Shown: positions 1-9,186, counted from the first letter of the stretch. The stretch is 64,000 bases of DNA from Phycobacter azelaicus (GCF_014884385.1 NZ_WKFH01000003.1:3008001-3072000); one strand, 5' to 3'. A program made the numbers and translations. The notes: generated from the sequence alone by a model not told the origin.

Positions 1-533
1 CCGGGCTGTTCGACAAGGCCGGTTTCACCAATCTGCATGTGGCGGGGCATCCCGAGGGCAACAAAGACATTGATCCTGACGGATCCGTGAAGAACGTGAT
101 GGAGGCGGTTCTCTGGAAACAGAAATTCTCAGAGCGCACCGATGCCAAGATGGCGCTGGCCACCCAGTTTGCCTTTGACGCTAAGCCGATCATTGCCTGG
201 GCCGACGGGTTGAAAGAGGCCGGTGTCGACCTGCCGATCCACATCGGGATCGCAGGTCCAGCCAAGCTGCAGACCCTGATTAAATTCGCTATCGCCTGCG
301 GCGTTGGCCCGTCCCTTAAGGTGCTGCAGAAGCGGGCGATGGATGTCTCCAAGCTGCTGCTTCCTTACGAGCCGACGGACGTGATCGCTGAACTGGCCGC
401 CCACAAGGCCGCCAACCCGGATTTCAACATCACAAACGTCCACTTCTTCCCTCTGGGCGGCATCAAGACAAATGCCACCTGGGCTATCAACAACGGCGGC
501 GCCTCGGCGCAGCCGGTCAACTCCCAAGGATAA
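1..533 (+). CDS. metF: Methylenetetrahydrofolate reductase, 3' part (runs off left edge)
   Basis: This is the C-terminal part of a methylenetetrahydrofolate reductase, the flavoenzyme that reduces 5,10-methylene-THF to 5-methyl-THF, the methyl donor for methionine synthesis. The frame is open from base 3, so the true start lies left of the window; an in-frame GTG at base 39 is internal. The visible 176 residues include the late MTHFR barrel motifs IGIAGPAKLQTL and the C-terminal VHFFPLGGIKTNATWAIN stretch, where the GPA and FPLGG segments are typical of the family. It ends 3 bp before the next start, so it is almost certainly co-transcribed with the pterin-binding methyltransferase that uses its product. 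The family call is firm from motif order; only the missing N-terminus is unknown. Confidence 0.9.
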   Translation, partial: GLFDKAGFTNLHVAGHPEGNKDIDPDGSVKNVMEAVLWKQKFSERTDAKMALATQFAFDAKPIIAWADGLKEAGVDLPIHIGIAGPAKLQTLIKFAIACGVGPSLKVLQKRAMDVSKLLLPYEPTDVIAELAAHKAANPDFNITNVHFFPLGGIKTNATWAINNGGASAQPVNSQG

Positions 534-536
534 GAC

Positions 537-1598
537 ATGACCCGTACTGTCGTAGAATCAAAAACAAAAACCGCTGTCCTTGGCTTTGACGAGCCATTCT
601 GCGTCATCGGGGAGCGGATCAATCCTACGGGGCGCAAGAAGCTGGCAGCGGAGCTCGAAGCGGGGGATTTCTCCACCGTTGAGAAGGACGCTCTGGCCCA
701 GGTCGCAGCAGGGGCGGATATCCTCGATATCAATGCGGGTGTTGTCTACAACTCCAACCCAAACCCGAACGAGACTGAACCTCCGCTGATGACTAAGATC
801 ATCGAGCTGGTGCAGGGGCTGACCGATGTGCCGCTGTGCATCGACTCCTCCGTGCCGGAGGCGCTGGAAGCCGGGTTGGCCGCTGCTGAAGGTCGCCCGC
901 TACTGAATTCGGTGACCGGCGAAGAAGAACGGCTCGAGCTGGTGCTGCCGCTCGTGAAGAAGTACAACGTGCCCGTGGTGGCGATCTCGAACGACGATAC
1001 CGGGATTTCCGAAGACCCCGACGTGCGCTTTGCCGTCGCCAAGAAAATCGTGGAGCGCGCCGCTGACTTCGGCATCCCCGCCCATGACATCGTGGTCGAC
1101 CCGTTGGTGATGCCTATCGGCGCGATGGCGACGGCGGGTCAGCAGGTCTTTGCCCTGGTGCGCCGCCTGCGCGAGGAACTGGGCGTCAATACCACCTGCG
1201 GCGCGTCCAACATTTCCTTTGGACTGCCCAACCGCCACGGCATCAACAACGCCTTCCTGCCCATGGCGATGGGGGCTGGCATGACCTCGGCCATCATGAA
1301 CCCGGTTGCCTTGCCGGTGACGCAAAAGGCGATTGCCGAGAAGAAGGAACAGGTGACGGCTGCTGGCATCATCTTGCCCGAAGGCATGGACGACGAGACC
1401 TTTGTTACCCTCTTTGGCCTTGGTTCCACCAAGCCGCGCCCAGGCAAGGAGATGGAGGCGATCCGCGCTGCCAACCTTCTGACCAACAACGATCCGCACG
1501 GCGGCGCCTGGATCGCGGCGAACAAGGCCCCGGCGAAAGCCGGGGAGGAAGGTCGCGGTCGCGGTGGACGCGCCGGGGGGCGCCGCCGCCGCGCCTGA
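537..1598 (+). CDS. Methyltetrahydrofolate:corrinoid methyltransferase (pterin-binding module of a split methionine synthase)
   Basis: A stand-alone pterin-binding TIM barrel of the DHPS/MetH-MtrH superfamily, 353 residues. Early motifs include FCVIGERINPTGRKKLAAEL and the ADILDINAG strand; later come LCIDSS, LLNSVTGEEERL and TCGASNISFGLPNRHGIN, which form the methyl-THF pocket in this superfamily. It has no homocysteine-binding, B12-binding or SAM-reactivation domain, unlike full-length MetH of about 1,200 residues. In Phaeobacter, methionine synthase has been shown to be split into separate proteins with a RamA-like activase; the metF gene just upstream and the DUF4445 activase at 5.8-7.9 kb fit that arrangement. 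The last 25 or so residues are an Ala/Gly/Arg tail ending in a run of arginines, outside the barrel. A role in demethylation of a methylated substrate is the alternative. Confidence 0.85.
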   Translation: MTRTVVESKTKTAVLGFDEPFCVIGERINPTGRKKLAAELEAGDFSTVEKDALAQVAAGADILDINAGVVYNSNPNPNETEPPLMTKIIELVQGLTDVPLCIDSSVPEALEAGLAAAEGRPLLNSVTGEEERLELVLPLVKKYNVPVVAISNDDTGISEDPDVRFAVAKKIVERAADFGIPAHDIVVDPLVMPIGAMATAGQQVFALVRRLREELGVNTTCGASNISFGLPNRHGINNAFLPMAMGAGMTSAIMNPVALPVTQKAIAEKKEQVTAAGIILPEGMDDETFVTLFGLGSTKPRPGKEMEAIRAANLLTNNDPHGGAWIAANKAPAKAGEEGRGRGGRAGGRRRRA

Positions 1599-1621
1599 TC
1601 TGTACCATGGGACTGTGAATG

Positions 1622-1648
1622 GGCCGGAATTTAGTTCCGGCCTTTTCT
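1622..1648 (+). terminator. Rho-independent terminator after the metF operon
   Basis: An 8-bp perfect stem (GGCCGGAA / TTCCGGCC) with a 5-base loop is followed directly by a T-rich run (TTTTCTTG). It lies 24 bp after the stop of the methyltransferase gene and closes the metF transcript. Confidence 0.85.
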
Positions 1649-1888
1649 TGTTTTCTATTCGTGGGGTGGTAAAGGCTCTTCCTTGGCGCTGAAATCACGA
1701 TTGTATTGCGCTGGCGGGACGCTGATTTCGCGTCACGGTTAGGTTGGTGGCGACGATATCACGCTAGGCGCGTACCGGGGCCTGTTTCTTCGGGTGCTGC
1801 TTAAAATGACCCAGCAAAATTTACTATTATGGAACCAGTGCCGCCGATCTTGGAGGGCGTGTTGTCTTGTTGTTAGGGATGGTATCGA

Positions 1889-3499
1889 GTGAAACGACTT
1901 CAAAACGCAGACATCTACACGCTTTTGGATGCTGTGGGCATGGCGGTTATCGTCTTGGAGGTCGGCGATGATGGGATCCCCAGGTATGTGGCGATGAACG
2001 AACGCTCCCGTTCTATCACAAAGCTGCCTGCGGAAGGATGGTTCGGCAAAACGGCTCTGGAAATCTTCGGAGGATCAACCGGGGAACGCGCACTGGCCAA
2101 ACATATGGAAGTGGTGCGTTCTGGGCAGGAAACCACCTATGAAATTGACCTCCCAGCCGTACACAAGACCCGCCACATTCGCACCACGATGACGCCTGTC
2201 TTCAACGTGGCAGGGCAGCTCATCTATTTGGTTGGCTCATCGTTGGATATCACCTCGGAGCGCGAGCGCGACGTTGCGTTGGAACTCACCAGGATTGCGA
2301 AGCAAAAGGCCGAAGAAGCGAACCAGGCAAAAGAAAGGTTCCTGGCCGAAATGAGCCATGAAATCCGAACCCCCATGAACGGTGTCCTGGGGATCTGCGA
2401 GTTGCTGAAGGAAACAGGTCTCAATGAGGAGCAGAACCTTCTCGCAGATACGATCATCAGTTCGACACAAGCCTTGCTCAAAATCGTCAATGAGGTTTTG
2501 GACTTTTCACAAATCAATGCGGACAAGGTCTCTTTGAACTATGAAGCGTTTTCGCTTCGCGATCTTGTGGATGAACTCGTGACGCTGTTCTCGGCCAAGA
2601 CCTCTTTCAAGGGGTTGGATTTTGAGGTCGATTATCCTGAAACGGTTCCTTCGGTGTTTGTTGGGGATGTCAGCAAGACCCGCCAGATCCTGCTGAATGT
2701 GATCGGAAACGCGATCAAGTTCACTGACGAGGGGAGCGTGTCGATATCTGTTTCCTATGATGCCGGGGCGGCTGGTGCGGCGCTGGGTCTCACTGTAAGC
2801 GACACCGGTTGCGGCATAGAAGAAAGCAAGCTGCGAAAGATTTTCGCCGCGTATGAGCAAGCATCAAATGCACCAAAGGCCCTTGAGCAAGGAACCGGGC
2901 TGGGCCTTGCTATCACACAGGCGCTTGTTGAACGCATGGGGGGGAAGATAACCGTGTCCTCCGAAGTTGGCCAAGGCGCCCGGTTTTCCATTTCTCTGGA
3001 TTTCGCCCCGTGTGCGGATAGCGACGCCTCATACCGCGCCAATGCATCACTTGTTTCCCCGTCGAAATTTGGCACCGAAGGGCCGCCAATCTCCGCCGAA
3101 GCCGCCTTTGCCACGGCGCAACCGCTGCATGGAAAACGTGTGCTGGTGGCGGAGGACAACAAGACCAATCAAATGGTTGTCGACAGGATGCTTGGCAAGA
3201 TGGGGGTGGAGGTCACATTGGTGGAAAACGGCTCCGATGCGGTGGATACCTATGTCACTTCGGATTTTGATCTGATCTTGATGGATCTGTCGATGCCTAT
3301 AATGGGTGGCCTTGAAGCGGCCCGCAGGATCCGCCGCCACGAACAGAACAGCGGCCGCCCGCCTTGCAGGATCGTTGCCCTGACAGCAAACGCGCGAAAG
3401 AGTGATGAAAGGGCCTGTCAGGAGGTTGGAATGAACGGCTTCCTGAGTAAGCCTTTTCGCAAAAAAGAACTTTTGGAGTATCTGAGGTCGCTCGAGTGA
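1889..3499 (+). CDS. Soluble PAS-type hybrid histidine kinase / response regulator
   Basis: A 536-residue cytoplasmic hybrid sensor kinase. An N-terminal PAS-like fold (about residues 1-125, with a typical NERSRSITKLPAEGWFG helix region) is followed by a short coiled coil rich in Ala, Lys and Glu. The HisKA dimerisation helix carries the phospho-acceptor His157 in EMSHEIRTPMNGV. The HATPase domain has the N box (NVIGNAIKFTDEG), DTGCGI and GTGLGLAI boxes. A C-terminal receiver domain has the acidic pair in VAEDN, Asp466 in LMDLSMPIMGG and the conserved Lys in SKPF. There is no membrane segment and no HPt domain, so a separate phosphotransfer protein or internal phosphatase control is expected. 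The start is GTG with a GGGA-type RBS. The gene stands alone; its signal is unknown. Confidence 0.9.
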   Translation: MKRLQNADIYTLLDAVGMAVIVLEVGDDGIPRYVAMNERSRSITKLPAEGWFGKTALEIFGGSTGERALAKHMEVVRSGQETTYEIDLPAVHKTRHIRTTMTPVFNVAGQLIYLVGSSLDITSERERDVALELTRIAKQKAEEANQAKERFLAEMSHEIRTPMNGVLGICELLKETGLNEEQNLLADTIISSTQALLKIVNEVLDFSQINADKVSLNYEAFSLRDLVDELVTLFSAKTSFKGLDFEVDYPETVPSVFVGDVSKTRQILLNVIGNAIKFTDEGSVSISVSYDAGAAGAALGLTVSDTGCGIEESKLRKIFAAYEQASNAPKALEQGTGLGLAITQALVERMGGKITVSSEVGQGARFSISLDFAPCADSDASYRANASLVSPSKFGTEGPPISAEAAFATAQPLHGKRVLVAEDNKTNQMVVDRMLGKMGVEVTLVENGSDAVDTYVTSDFDLILMDLSMPIMGGLEAARRIRRHEQNSGRPPCRIVALTANARKSDERACQEVGMNGFLSKPFRKKELLEYLRSLE

Positions 3500-3617
3500 G
3501 GGGCGCAGCCGTCGCCGTGCACACGGGCGCATCACGGTGATGACCGTGCAACTGGCCACCTCCCGATAGCGCTCTGTGTCGTTGGAGAGGCTTAGAGCGT
3601 CATTTCCTCACGCACAG

Positions 3618-4799
3618 TTATCGCCCGCGCAGGTTGGGTGGGTCGTACCCCAGCACGGGATCCTCGCGGCGTTCAAAAAAAGAGGGGTCAATCACGGCAT
3701 TCTCTGGAATATGACGATACTGTCCCAAAGGAATGTAGTAGCCAAGCCAGCCCTTTTGGTTGGGCCAGGTGCTGCGAGAGGTGAGGCCTGGAAAGATCTC
3801 AAGAATGGGCCAACCCTTGGTCAACTTCATTTGGCTGTGGATTTCTGACTTTGCGCAGGGCTTGGAGATATTGAGCTGCATCCGCTCGGTGACCTTGTCC
3901 TCCTGACCCCGCACATAGCGATTGTAAAAGGTTTCGCGAAACACGAGGCTGTCGACGCCGAGGCCGTCAAGCTCGGCGCGCATCCACTCCATCGTGATCT
4001 TTGACAGGCCTGCCTCCGGCTCGGGGACGCTGCCTGCCATGTCGGTGTGCGTGCCGGGAAACCAGACCTGCTTGACATCCTGCTGTGGTGGATCCTTTCG
4101 GGTTTTGAACCGGTTGCCATAGTAGTTTCGCCCTTCTGCCCATAGCTGATGACGAAAGAACCGCCGGGTCTCATCGATTGACAGAACGTGGCGCACGGCT
4201 TTGACCGATGGGTTCTCATCGACACTGGAATGGGTGCCAAATTCGATCAGGCTACCCCCGCCGATCTTGAAGCGTATCATGGAACTGACCGTGTCCCAGA
4301 GGCCCAGAAACCGGATTGGCACGCGACGGATATGGAAGAACTGCTCAGAGATGCGCAAAGGTGCAAATTGCTCGTGCGGGCCGTCTTGGCGGAGCTTTCG
4401 CCAGGCGCGAAAGACAGGGCCGATCAGGTGCAGCTCATGCGGGGCAACGAGGCCAAAATCATTGATAAACCCTGCCAGTACCCGCGCCGTATAGGCACCG
4501 CGCGAATAGCCAAAGAAATAGAGCTTGTCGCCCTCACGGTAGTTCTCGCACAGAAAGGAATAGGCATGCAGAACGTTGGCATGCAGGCCAAGGCCAAAGG
4601 CCAGCCCCATTGCCAGGCGGGTTCGGGCAAAAAGGGTGCGCGCAAACGGGCGGGTCGATAGCGTACCCACACCGGGTTCGTAGTAGATTAGCTGGTTTTC
4701 GTCATGCTTCAGACACTTATAAAGCCGCAGAATGTTGCTTTCGTTCTTTTCGACTTCATTGCCGGTGCCATCAAGGCAGATAATCAATTTGCGTGACAT
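3618..4799 (-). CDS. DUF2235 alpha/beta-hydrolase-like protein
   Basis: A 393-residue protein of the DUF2235 family. It begins with the family signature LIICLDGTGNEVEKNESNI and has a nucleophile-elbow motif GYSRGAYTARVLAGF (G-Y-S-R-G, a GxSxG), followed by the AHRE-like histidine-containing segments such as TRRFFRHQLWAEGRNY and VWFPGTHTDMAGS. Some family members are type VI secretion phospholipase effectors (Tle1-like), but no type VI secretion, VgrG or immunity gene lies near, so this looks like a stand-alone cytoplasmic hydrolase of unknown substrate. There is no signal peptide. It runs convergently with the hybrid kinase upstream. Confidence 0.8.
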   Translation of the reverse strand: MSRKLIICLDGTGNEVEKNESNILRLYKCLKHDENQLIYYEPGVGTLSTRPFARTLFARTRLAMGLAFGLGLHANVLHAYSFLCENYREGDKLYFFGYSRGAYTARVLAGFINDFGLVAPHELHLIGPVFRAWRKLRQDGPHEQFAPLRISEQFFHIRRVPIRFLGLWDTVSSMIRFKIGGGSLIEFGTHSSVDENPSVKAVRHVLSIDETRRFFRHQLWAEGRNYYGNRFKTRKDPPQQDVKQVWFPGTHTDMAGSVPEPEAGLSKITMEWMRAELDGLGVDSLVFRETFYNRYVRGQEDKVTERMQLNISKPCAKSEIHSQMKLTKGWPILEIFPGLTSRSTWPNQKGWLGYYIPLGQYRHIPENAVIDPSFFERREDPVLGYDPPNLRGR

Positions 4800-5072
4800 G
4801 AAACGACTTCCCGGAAATTCCTATCGAAAAGCCTAGCCTTAAACCCACAGGGGTGCAATCATCGGTTGATTTTCACTCGGCCCTCGGGGACCGCCGCCGC
4901 GCCTCGTCGACGCGGTGATCACAGGATGGAAGGGCTGGGGTTACCGCGCGCTTCTGGTATTGCAGAGCTGCGTGGGGTTGTTGTGTTGCCGCAGATTTGT
5001 GGCTCTTGCGAAAACAGATTGCTATTTGGGGGGGCTGTATTGATCCCGTGTTTATTCCGGAGAAAGTGGAAA

Positions 5073-5465
5073 TTGAAATCGAACGATACTTTGGCTCAAA
5101 GGTTGCAGAAAACACCCCTGAAGCGTCTGATACTTCTCTTTGGGATCGCTTTTGCAACGCCACCTGTAGCGGCCCAATCAGCCATGGAATGCGCTGCGAA
5201 CAATAGCTGCACCATCGAATACCAGCACCTTTCTACTCAAAAGTCTGACCCTTTCTTGTTCCTAGGCGTGGTGATGACCTCAGAACACCCGCGTTGGTCA
5301 CAGTTCCGCTGGGCAATATGGAAATACCCTGATGCAAGATCATGTTTGACGAGCGAAGAAGCTAAAAGTGAGGATCCAAACCTCCTACAGATTGATTGGG
5401 CGCGCGTGGGGACTGGTGCTGGTGCAGAGGTCTGTGCGTTTCGAATATTCTCGAGCCTCGGATAA
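5073..5465 (+). CDS. Small putative secreted protein, unknown
   Basis: A 130-residue reading frame from a TTG at 5073. The N-terminus looks like a signal peptide: basic residues (LKR), a hydrophobic run LILLFGIAFATPP and an AQSA cleavage-like site. The mature part is short and contains four cysteines (MECAANNSC, RSCLTSEE and VCAFRI), which would suit a disulfide-stabilised periplasmic protein. The frame is open well upstream (to 4866), but that extension lacks coding character. I do not recognise the family. Local base composition is lower in GC than the flanking genes, which suggests a recent acquisition or a decaying gene. Whether it is expressed, and which start is used, is uncertain. Confidence 0.4.
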   Translation: MKSNDTLAQRLQKTPLKRLILLFGIAFATPPVAAQSAMECAANNSCTIEYQHLSTQKSDPFLFLGVVMTSEHPRWSQFRWAIWKYPDARSCLTSEEAKSEDPNLLQIDWARVGTGAGAEVCAFRIFSSLG

Positions 5466-5832
5466 GTCGAATTGATAGAGTCGTGGCTGCGCTATCACGA
5501 ATTTAGGTTTTCGGGTCAAAATCGAACGTTCCCCAAAAAACACACCCCACCGCGTGCGAGGATGCCCGTGTCTCAGATAACGGGCTGGTGGAATATGGAA
5601 AAATATCGGTCGATCAATCCATCTCTGTTTAGCACAATATCTGGAGTAGAGTTTGTTTCGAGGTACCAGATGGTTGTTTCATTCGATCAGCTGGATAGAG
5701 TTTCAGGCGTAGGAACCTACACGCCGATTAAGTAGCGCGCCGTTGGGCGCACCAATCATTAGTTTGATCGACCGGCTGTTTAGGTCTTCGATTGAATACC
5801 CGCGCCCGCCATGCGCATGCGCGGGGGGCCCT
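5466..5832. other. Gene-free stretch of 367 bp, lower GC
   Basis: Between the small secreted ORF and the 3' end of the activase gene I see no convincing gene. An 87-codon frame (5472-5735) exists but has a non-ATG start, no RBS and no recognisable motif. A short GC-rich palindrome (GCGCATGCGC, about 5812-5822) lies near the end of the reverse-strand activase gene, without the T-run of a standard terminator. Confidence 0.5.
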
Positions 5833-7881
5833 TTAGCCGCGCCGCCGTCTGCGCCTGCGACCGCCCTCTGCGGTGCCATCGCCGCCGCCGGTGTTGAAGT
5901 CGACATCGGGCAGTGCGACCACGCTTTCCAGGATCGGGAAGGGTTCGGCGGAATTCGGTATCGCGGAGGCATTGACGAAATGCTCCTGAAACCGCGGCTC
6001 GACGGCGGTTTCTACTTTCTCGATTGCTCGCACCGTTTCCTCGATCTCGCGGCGGGCCTCTGTGTTGAGTAGCGCAATCCGCGCGCCGGTGCCTGCGGCG
6101 TTGCCCGCGCTGGTGACCTTTTCAAGCGGACAATCGGGGATCATGCCCAGCACCATCGCGTGTTTGGCCGAGATATGCGCACCAAAGGCCCCGGCCAGAA
6201 CCACGCGGTCCACAGTATCGGCGCCGAATTTGTCCATCAGTAGCCGCGCACCGGAATAGAGGGCTGCCTTGGCCATCTGGATTGCACGGATGTCGGGGTT
6301 GGTGACGGTAATGGTCGGCCCGCCATCGGCGGACCCATCCCAGAGCACATAGGCGTTGGTGCGCCCGTCCTGAATACAGCGCGACGATCCCGTCTGCTCG
6401 GCCGAACCAATGAGGCCCGAGGCATCCAGAACACCCGCAAGGCGCATTTCGGCAATCGCTTCGATGATACCAGAGCCACAGATGCCGGTGATCCCGGTGG
6501 TGGCAACCTCGGCTTCAAACCCCGGATCATCCGACCAGAGATCCGATCCGATGACGCGAAAACGCGGCTCTTTTGTGACGGGGTTGATCTCGACCCGCTC
6601 GATGGCGCCTGGCGCGGCGCGCTGACCGCTGGAGATCTGCGCGCCCTCGAACGCTGGGCCGGTGGGGGAGGAACAGGCAAGCACCTTTTCTTTGTTGCCG
6701 AGCAGGATTTCCGCATTGGTGCCCACATCGACCACCAGCACCAGATCCTCGGATTTGTCGGGTGCTTCGGAGAGCGCAACAGCGGCGGCGTCGGCCCCCA
6801 CATGACCTGCGATACAAGGTAACAGGTAGACGCGGGCCGCCGGGTGAATGTTGAGATCCAGCTCGCTGGCCTTGAGGGACAGAGCATTCGATGTGGCCAG
6901 GGCAAAAGGCGCCTGACCAAGTTCGAACGGATCTACGCCCAGAAAAAGATGATGCATCACAGGGTTACAGACAAAGACCGCATCTACGATCAACTCACGG
7001 TCGACCTGTGCTTCCTCAGCGATCTGGGTAAAAAGCTGCCGCATCCCTTCACGGACGGCGCGGGTCATTTCCTGATCGCCGCCCTTGTTCATCATTGCGT
7101 AGCTCACCCGGCTCATCAGGTCTTCTCCAAACCGGATTTGTGGGTTCATAATACCGGAAGAGGCGACGACTTCGCCGGTTTTCAGTTCGCACAGGTGCGC
7201 TGCGATGGTGGTCGAGCCAAGGTCAACCGCCAGCCCATAAAGACTGCCTTCGTAGAGACCCGGCCAGATGTGCATAATGCGGGGCGGCGTGGTCTCGTCC
7301 CCCAAGTGAACCGCAACCGTGACTTTCCAGTTGCCTTTGCGCAAAATCGGCTGCATGGCCTGCAGGATATGCAGATCACACTGGGCGTTCTCGATTTCCC
7401 ACTGTACGCGTAACGCCTCGACCAGACGTTCCAGATCACCAGATGGTTTGTGCATGTCCGGTTCTTCAACCTCGACATAAAACAGCCGGGTCGAGGGGTT
7501 CATGACGATATCACGCGCTTCGGCCCGTTTTCGGACGACCTGTCGATGGACCTGGCTTTCCGGCGGGACATCGATGACCACATCGCCCTCGATCTGGGCC
7601 TGACAGCCAAGGCGCCGCCCGTCAATGAGGCCACGTTTGTCCTTGTAGCGCTGTTCCACCTTGTTCCAGGGGCTTAACGCATCTTCTTCAACCGTCACGC
7701 CGAATTTAGAGAACTCGCCGTAAGAGGGCGTGATTTGGCATTTTGAGCAAATGCCCCGCCCGCCGCAGACGGAATCAAGATCCACGCCCAGCTGGCGCGC
7801 GGCGGTCAGAACCGGAGTTCCAACCGGAAACCGCCCGCGTTTGCCGGAGGGGGTAAACACAACAAGAGGATCGTCAGCCAT
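5833..7881 (-). CDS. DUF4445 / RamA-like corrinoid-protein reductive activase
   Basis: A 682-residue ATP-dependent redox protein that returns oxidised, inactive Co(II) corrinoid to Co(I). The N-terminus is a [2Fe-2S] ferredoxin fold with ligands Cys39, Cys45 and Cys48 in VCGGRGICSKCQI and a fourth, Cys93, in RRLGCQAQI. A linker domain is followed by an ASKHA-type ATPase fold with YGLAVDLGSTTIAAHL (phosphate 1), LVVDVGTNAEILLG (phosphate 2), ITGICGSGIIEAI and RVVLAGAFGAHI (adenosine). In Phaeobacter a protein of this family is needed for function of the split methionine synthase; the pterin-binding subunit and metF at the left edge support that role here. The C-terminus ends in an Asp/Gly linker and seven consecutive arginines, echoing the Arg-rich tail of the methyltransferase. 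Confidence 0.88.
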   Translation of the reverse strand: MADDPLVVFTPSGKRGRFPVGTPVLTAARQLGVDLDSVCGGRGICSKCQITPSYGEFSKFGVTVEEDALSPWNKVEQRYKDKRGLIDGRRLGCQAQIEGDVVIDVPPESQVHRQVVRKRAEARDIVMNPSTRLFYVEVEEPDMHKPSGDLERLVEALRVQWEIENAQCDLHILQAMQPILRKGNWKVTVAVHLGDETTPPRIMHIWPGLYEGSLYGLAVDLGSTTIAAHLCELKTGEVVASSGIMNPQIRFGEDLMSRVSYAMMNKGGDQEMTRAVREGMRQLFTQIAEEAQVDRELIVDAVFVCNPVMHHLFLGVDPFELGQAPFALATSNALSLKASELDLNIHPAARVYLLPCIAGHVGADAAAVALSEAPDKSEDLVLVVDVGTNAEILLGNKEKVLACSSPTGPAFEGAQISSGQRAAPGAIERVEINPVTKEPRFRVIGSDLWSDDPGFEAEVATTGITGICGSGIIEAIAEMRLAGVLDASGLIGSAEQTGSSRCIQDGRTNAYVLWDGSADGGPTITVTNPDIRAIQMAKAALYSGARLLMDKFGADTVDRVVLAGAFGAHISAKHAMVLGMIPDCPLEKVTSAGNAAGTGARIALLNTEARREIEETVRAIEKVETAVEPRFQEHFVNASAIPNSAEPFPILESVVALPDVDFNTGGGDGTAEGGRRRRRRRG

Positions 7882-8037
7882 GCCTGTGCCTTCACTGAGT
7901 GCGCTGTTTCAGCGGAGCATAAGATCTTTTTGCCCAAGGAAAAGGCGGCCCGCGTCATTTTGCGGGTCGGCACCGGCATTTTTTGAAAAGACACATCGAA
8001 AATGCCGGTTCTCGGAAGTGGCAACTCACCCGGAGCA

Positions 8038-9186
8038 TTAAGATCGGTCAAGCCAGTCCAGAATGGCCTGCCGGTCTCCGTCCAATGTCGGTGCCGGGGC
8101 ACGGGTCGCGGGATCTTCAAGGGCAGACATCTTGATCGGGTTTCCGGCGGCCGTGTAGGCCGGAGCACCGGATTCATCGAGAACATCAACCACCATGTTG
8201 CGCGCCAAAAGCTGTGGGTCCTGCAAAACCTCGGCCACGTTTTGAATTGGACCGGTGGGAATGCCTGCGGCCGTAAGAAGCTCGATCCAGTGCGCCGCTG
8301 GCTTGTCTATTGTCACGGCCTCGATCAGTCGTTTCAACAGGCGTGCGTGGGTGCAGCGCTCGGGGTTGGTGGCAAAGCGGGGATCATCGGCCAGTGGAAG
8401 CCGAAGGGCCTCGCAGAGTATTGCAAAAAGCGTATCGTTCCCGGCGGCAATGACGAACAACCCGTCGCTGGCATGGAATGTCTCAAACGGGGTGATCGAG
8501 GGATGGCGCGCACCAGAGGGGCGCGGCGGCTCTCCTGTGACCGAGGTGATGGCGATGGCATGTTCCAGCAGGGCAAGTTGGCTGTCGAGCATGGCCACAT
8601 CGACCTTTTGCCCTGTTTCGGTCTTCTCAAGATCAATCAGGGCAGCAAGTATGCCTTGCACCAGATACATGCCTGCGACGATATCCCCGATCGAGGCTCC
8701 AACGCGCACCGGTTCACGGTCTTTCTCACCGGTGATCGACATAACCCCACCGCGCGCTTGAACCACCATGTCATAAGCCGGCTTCAGGGCGTCCGGGCCG
8801 GTATGTCCAAAACCTGAAACCGCCCCGTAGATTAGCCGGGGAAAGCGGGCATGGAGATCCTCCCAGGCATAGCCCAGCCGCTCCATCACACCGGGGCGGT
8901 AATTCTCAAGAAGCACATCCGCCCGCGCCAGCAGGCGGTCGAAAATCGCACGGTCATCCTTGGACTTGAGGTCCAGCGCGATGCTTTGCTTGCCGTGGTT
9001 GATGGTCGCAAAGTAGGCGCTGTGCCCGTTCTTGAAGGGTGGAAAGCTCCGGGTGTCATCGCCAATGCCGGGGCGTTCGACCTTGATCACCTTGGCGCCA
9101 AGATCCGACAGGATCATCGAGGCATAGGGCCCTGCCAGCACATGGGTGAGATCTACGACGGTTACGCCTGCAAGAGGTCCGGACAT
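8038..9186 (-). CDS. CaiB/BaiF family III CoA-transferase
   Basis: A 382-residue class III CoA-transferase, which moves CoA between carboxylic acids through an aspartyl-CoA intermediate. It opens with MSGPLAGVTVVDLTHVLAGP and the conserved GADVIKVE-like segment LGAKVIKVERPGIGDDTR, then NHGKQSIALDLK, ENYRPGVMERLG and YGAVSGFGHTGP, all in family order. The start at 9186 is preferred over an upstream in-frame ATG at 9261 because it follows an AAAGGA ribosome-binding site and begins the conserved domain. The catalytic aspartate expected in the AYDMVVQARGG region is present. The physiological acid cannot be read from sequence; no neighbouring catabolic genes give a hint. The gene is transcribed away from guaB. 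Confidence 0.85.
   Translation of the reverse strand: MSGPLAGVTVVDLTHVLAGPYASMILSDLGAKVIKVERPGIGDDTRSFPPFKNGHSAYFATINHGKQSIALDLKSKDDRAIFDRLLARADVLLENYRPGVMERLGYAWEDLHARFPRLIYGAVSGFGHTGPDALKPAYDMVVQARGGVMSITGEKDREPVRVGASIGDIVAGMYLVQGILAALIDLEKTETGQKVDVAMLDSQLALLEHAIAITSVTGEPPRPSGARHPSITPFETFHASDGLFVIAAGNDTLFAILCEALRLPLADDPRFATNPERCTHARLLKRLIEAVTIDKPAAHWIELLTAAGIPTGPIQNVAEVLQDPQLLARNMVVDVLDESGAPAYTAAGNPIKMSALEDPATRAPAPTLDGDRQAILDWLDRS

Noticed and set aside
3618..4799. Type VI secretion phospholipase effector (Tle1)
   Set aside because: Only the DUF2235 fold supports it; no VgrG, PAAR, immunity or T6SS gene is nearby.
5472..5735. 87-codon ORF
   Set aside because: Non-ATG start, no ribosome-binding site, no motif, lies in lower-GC non-coding DNA.
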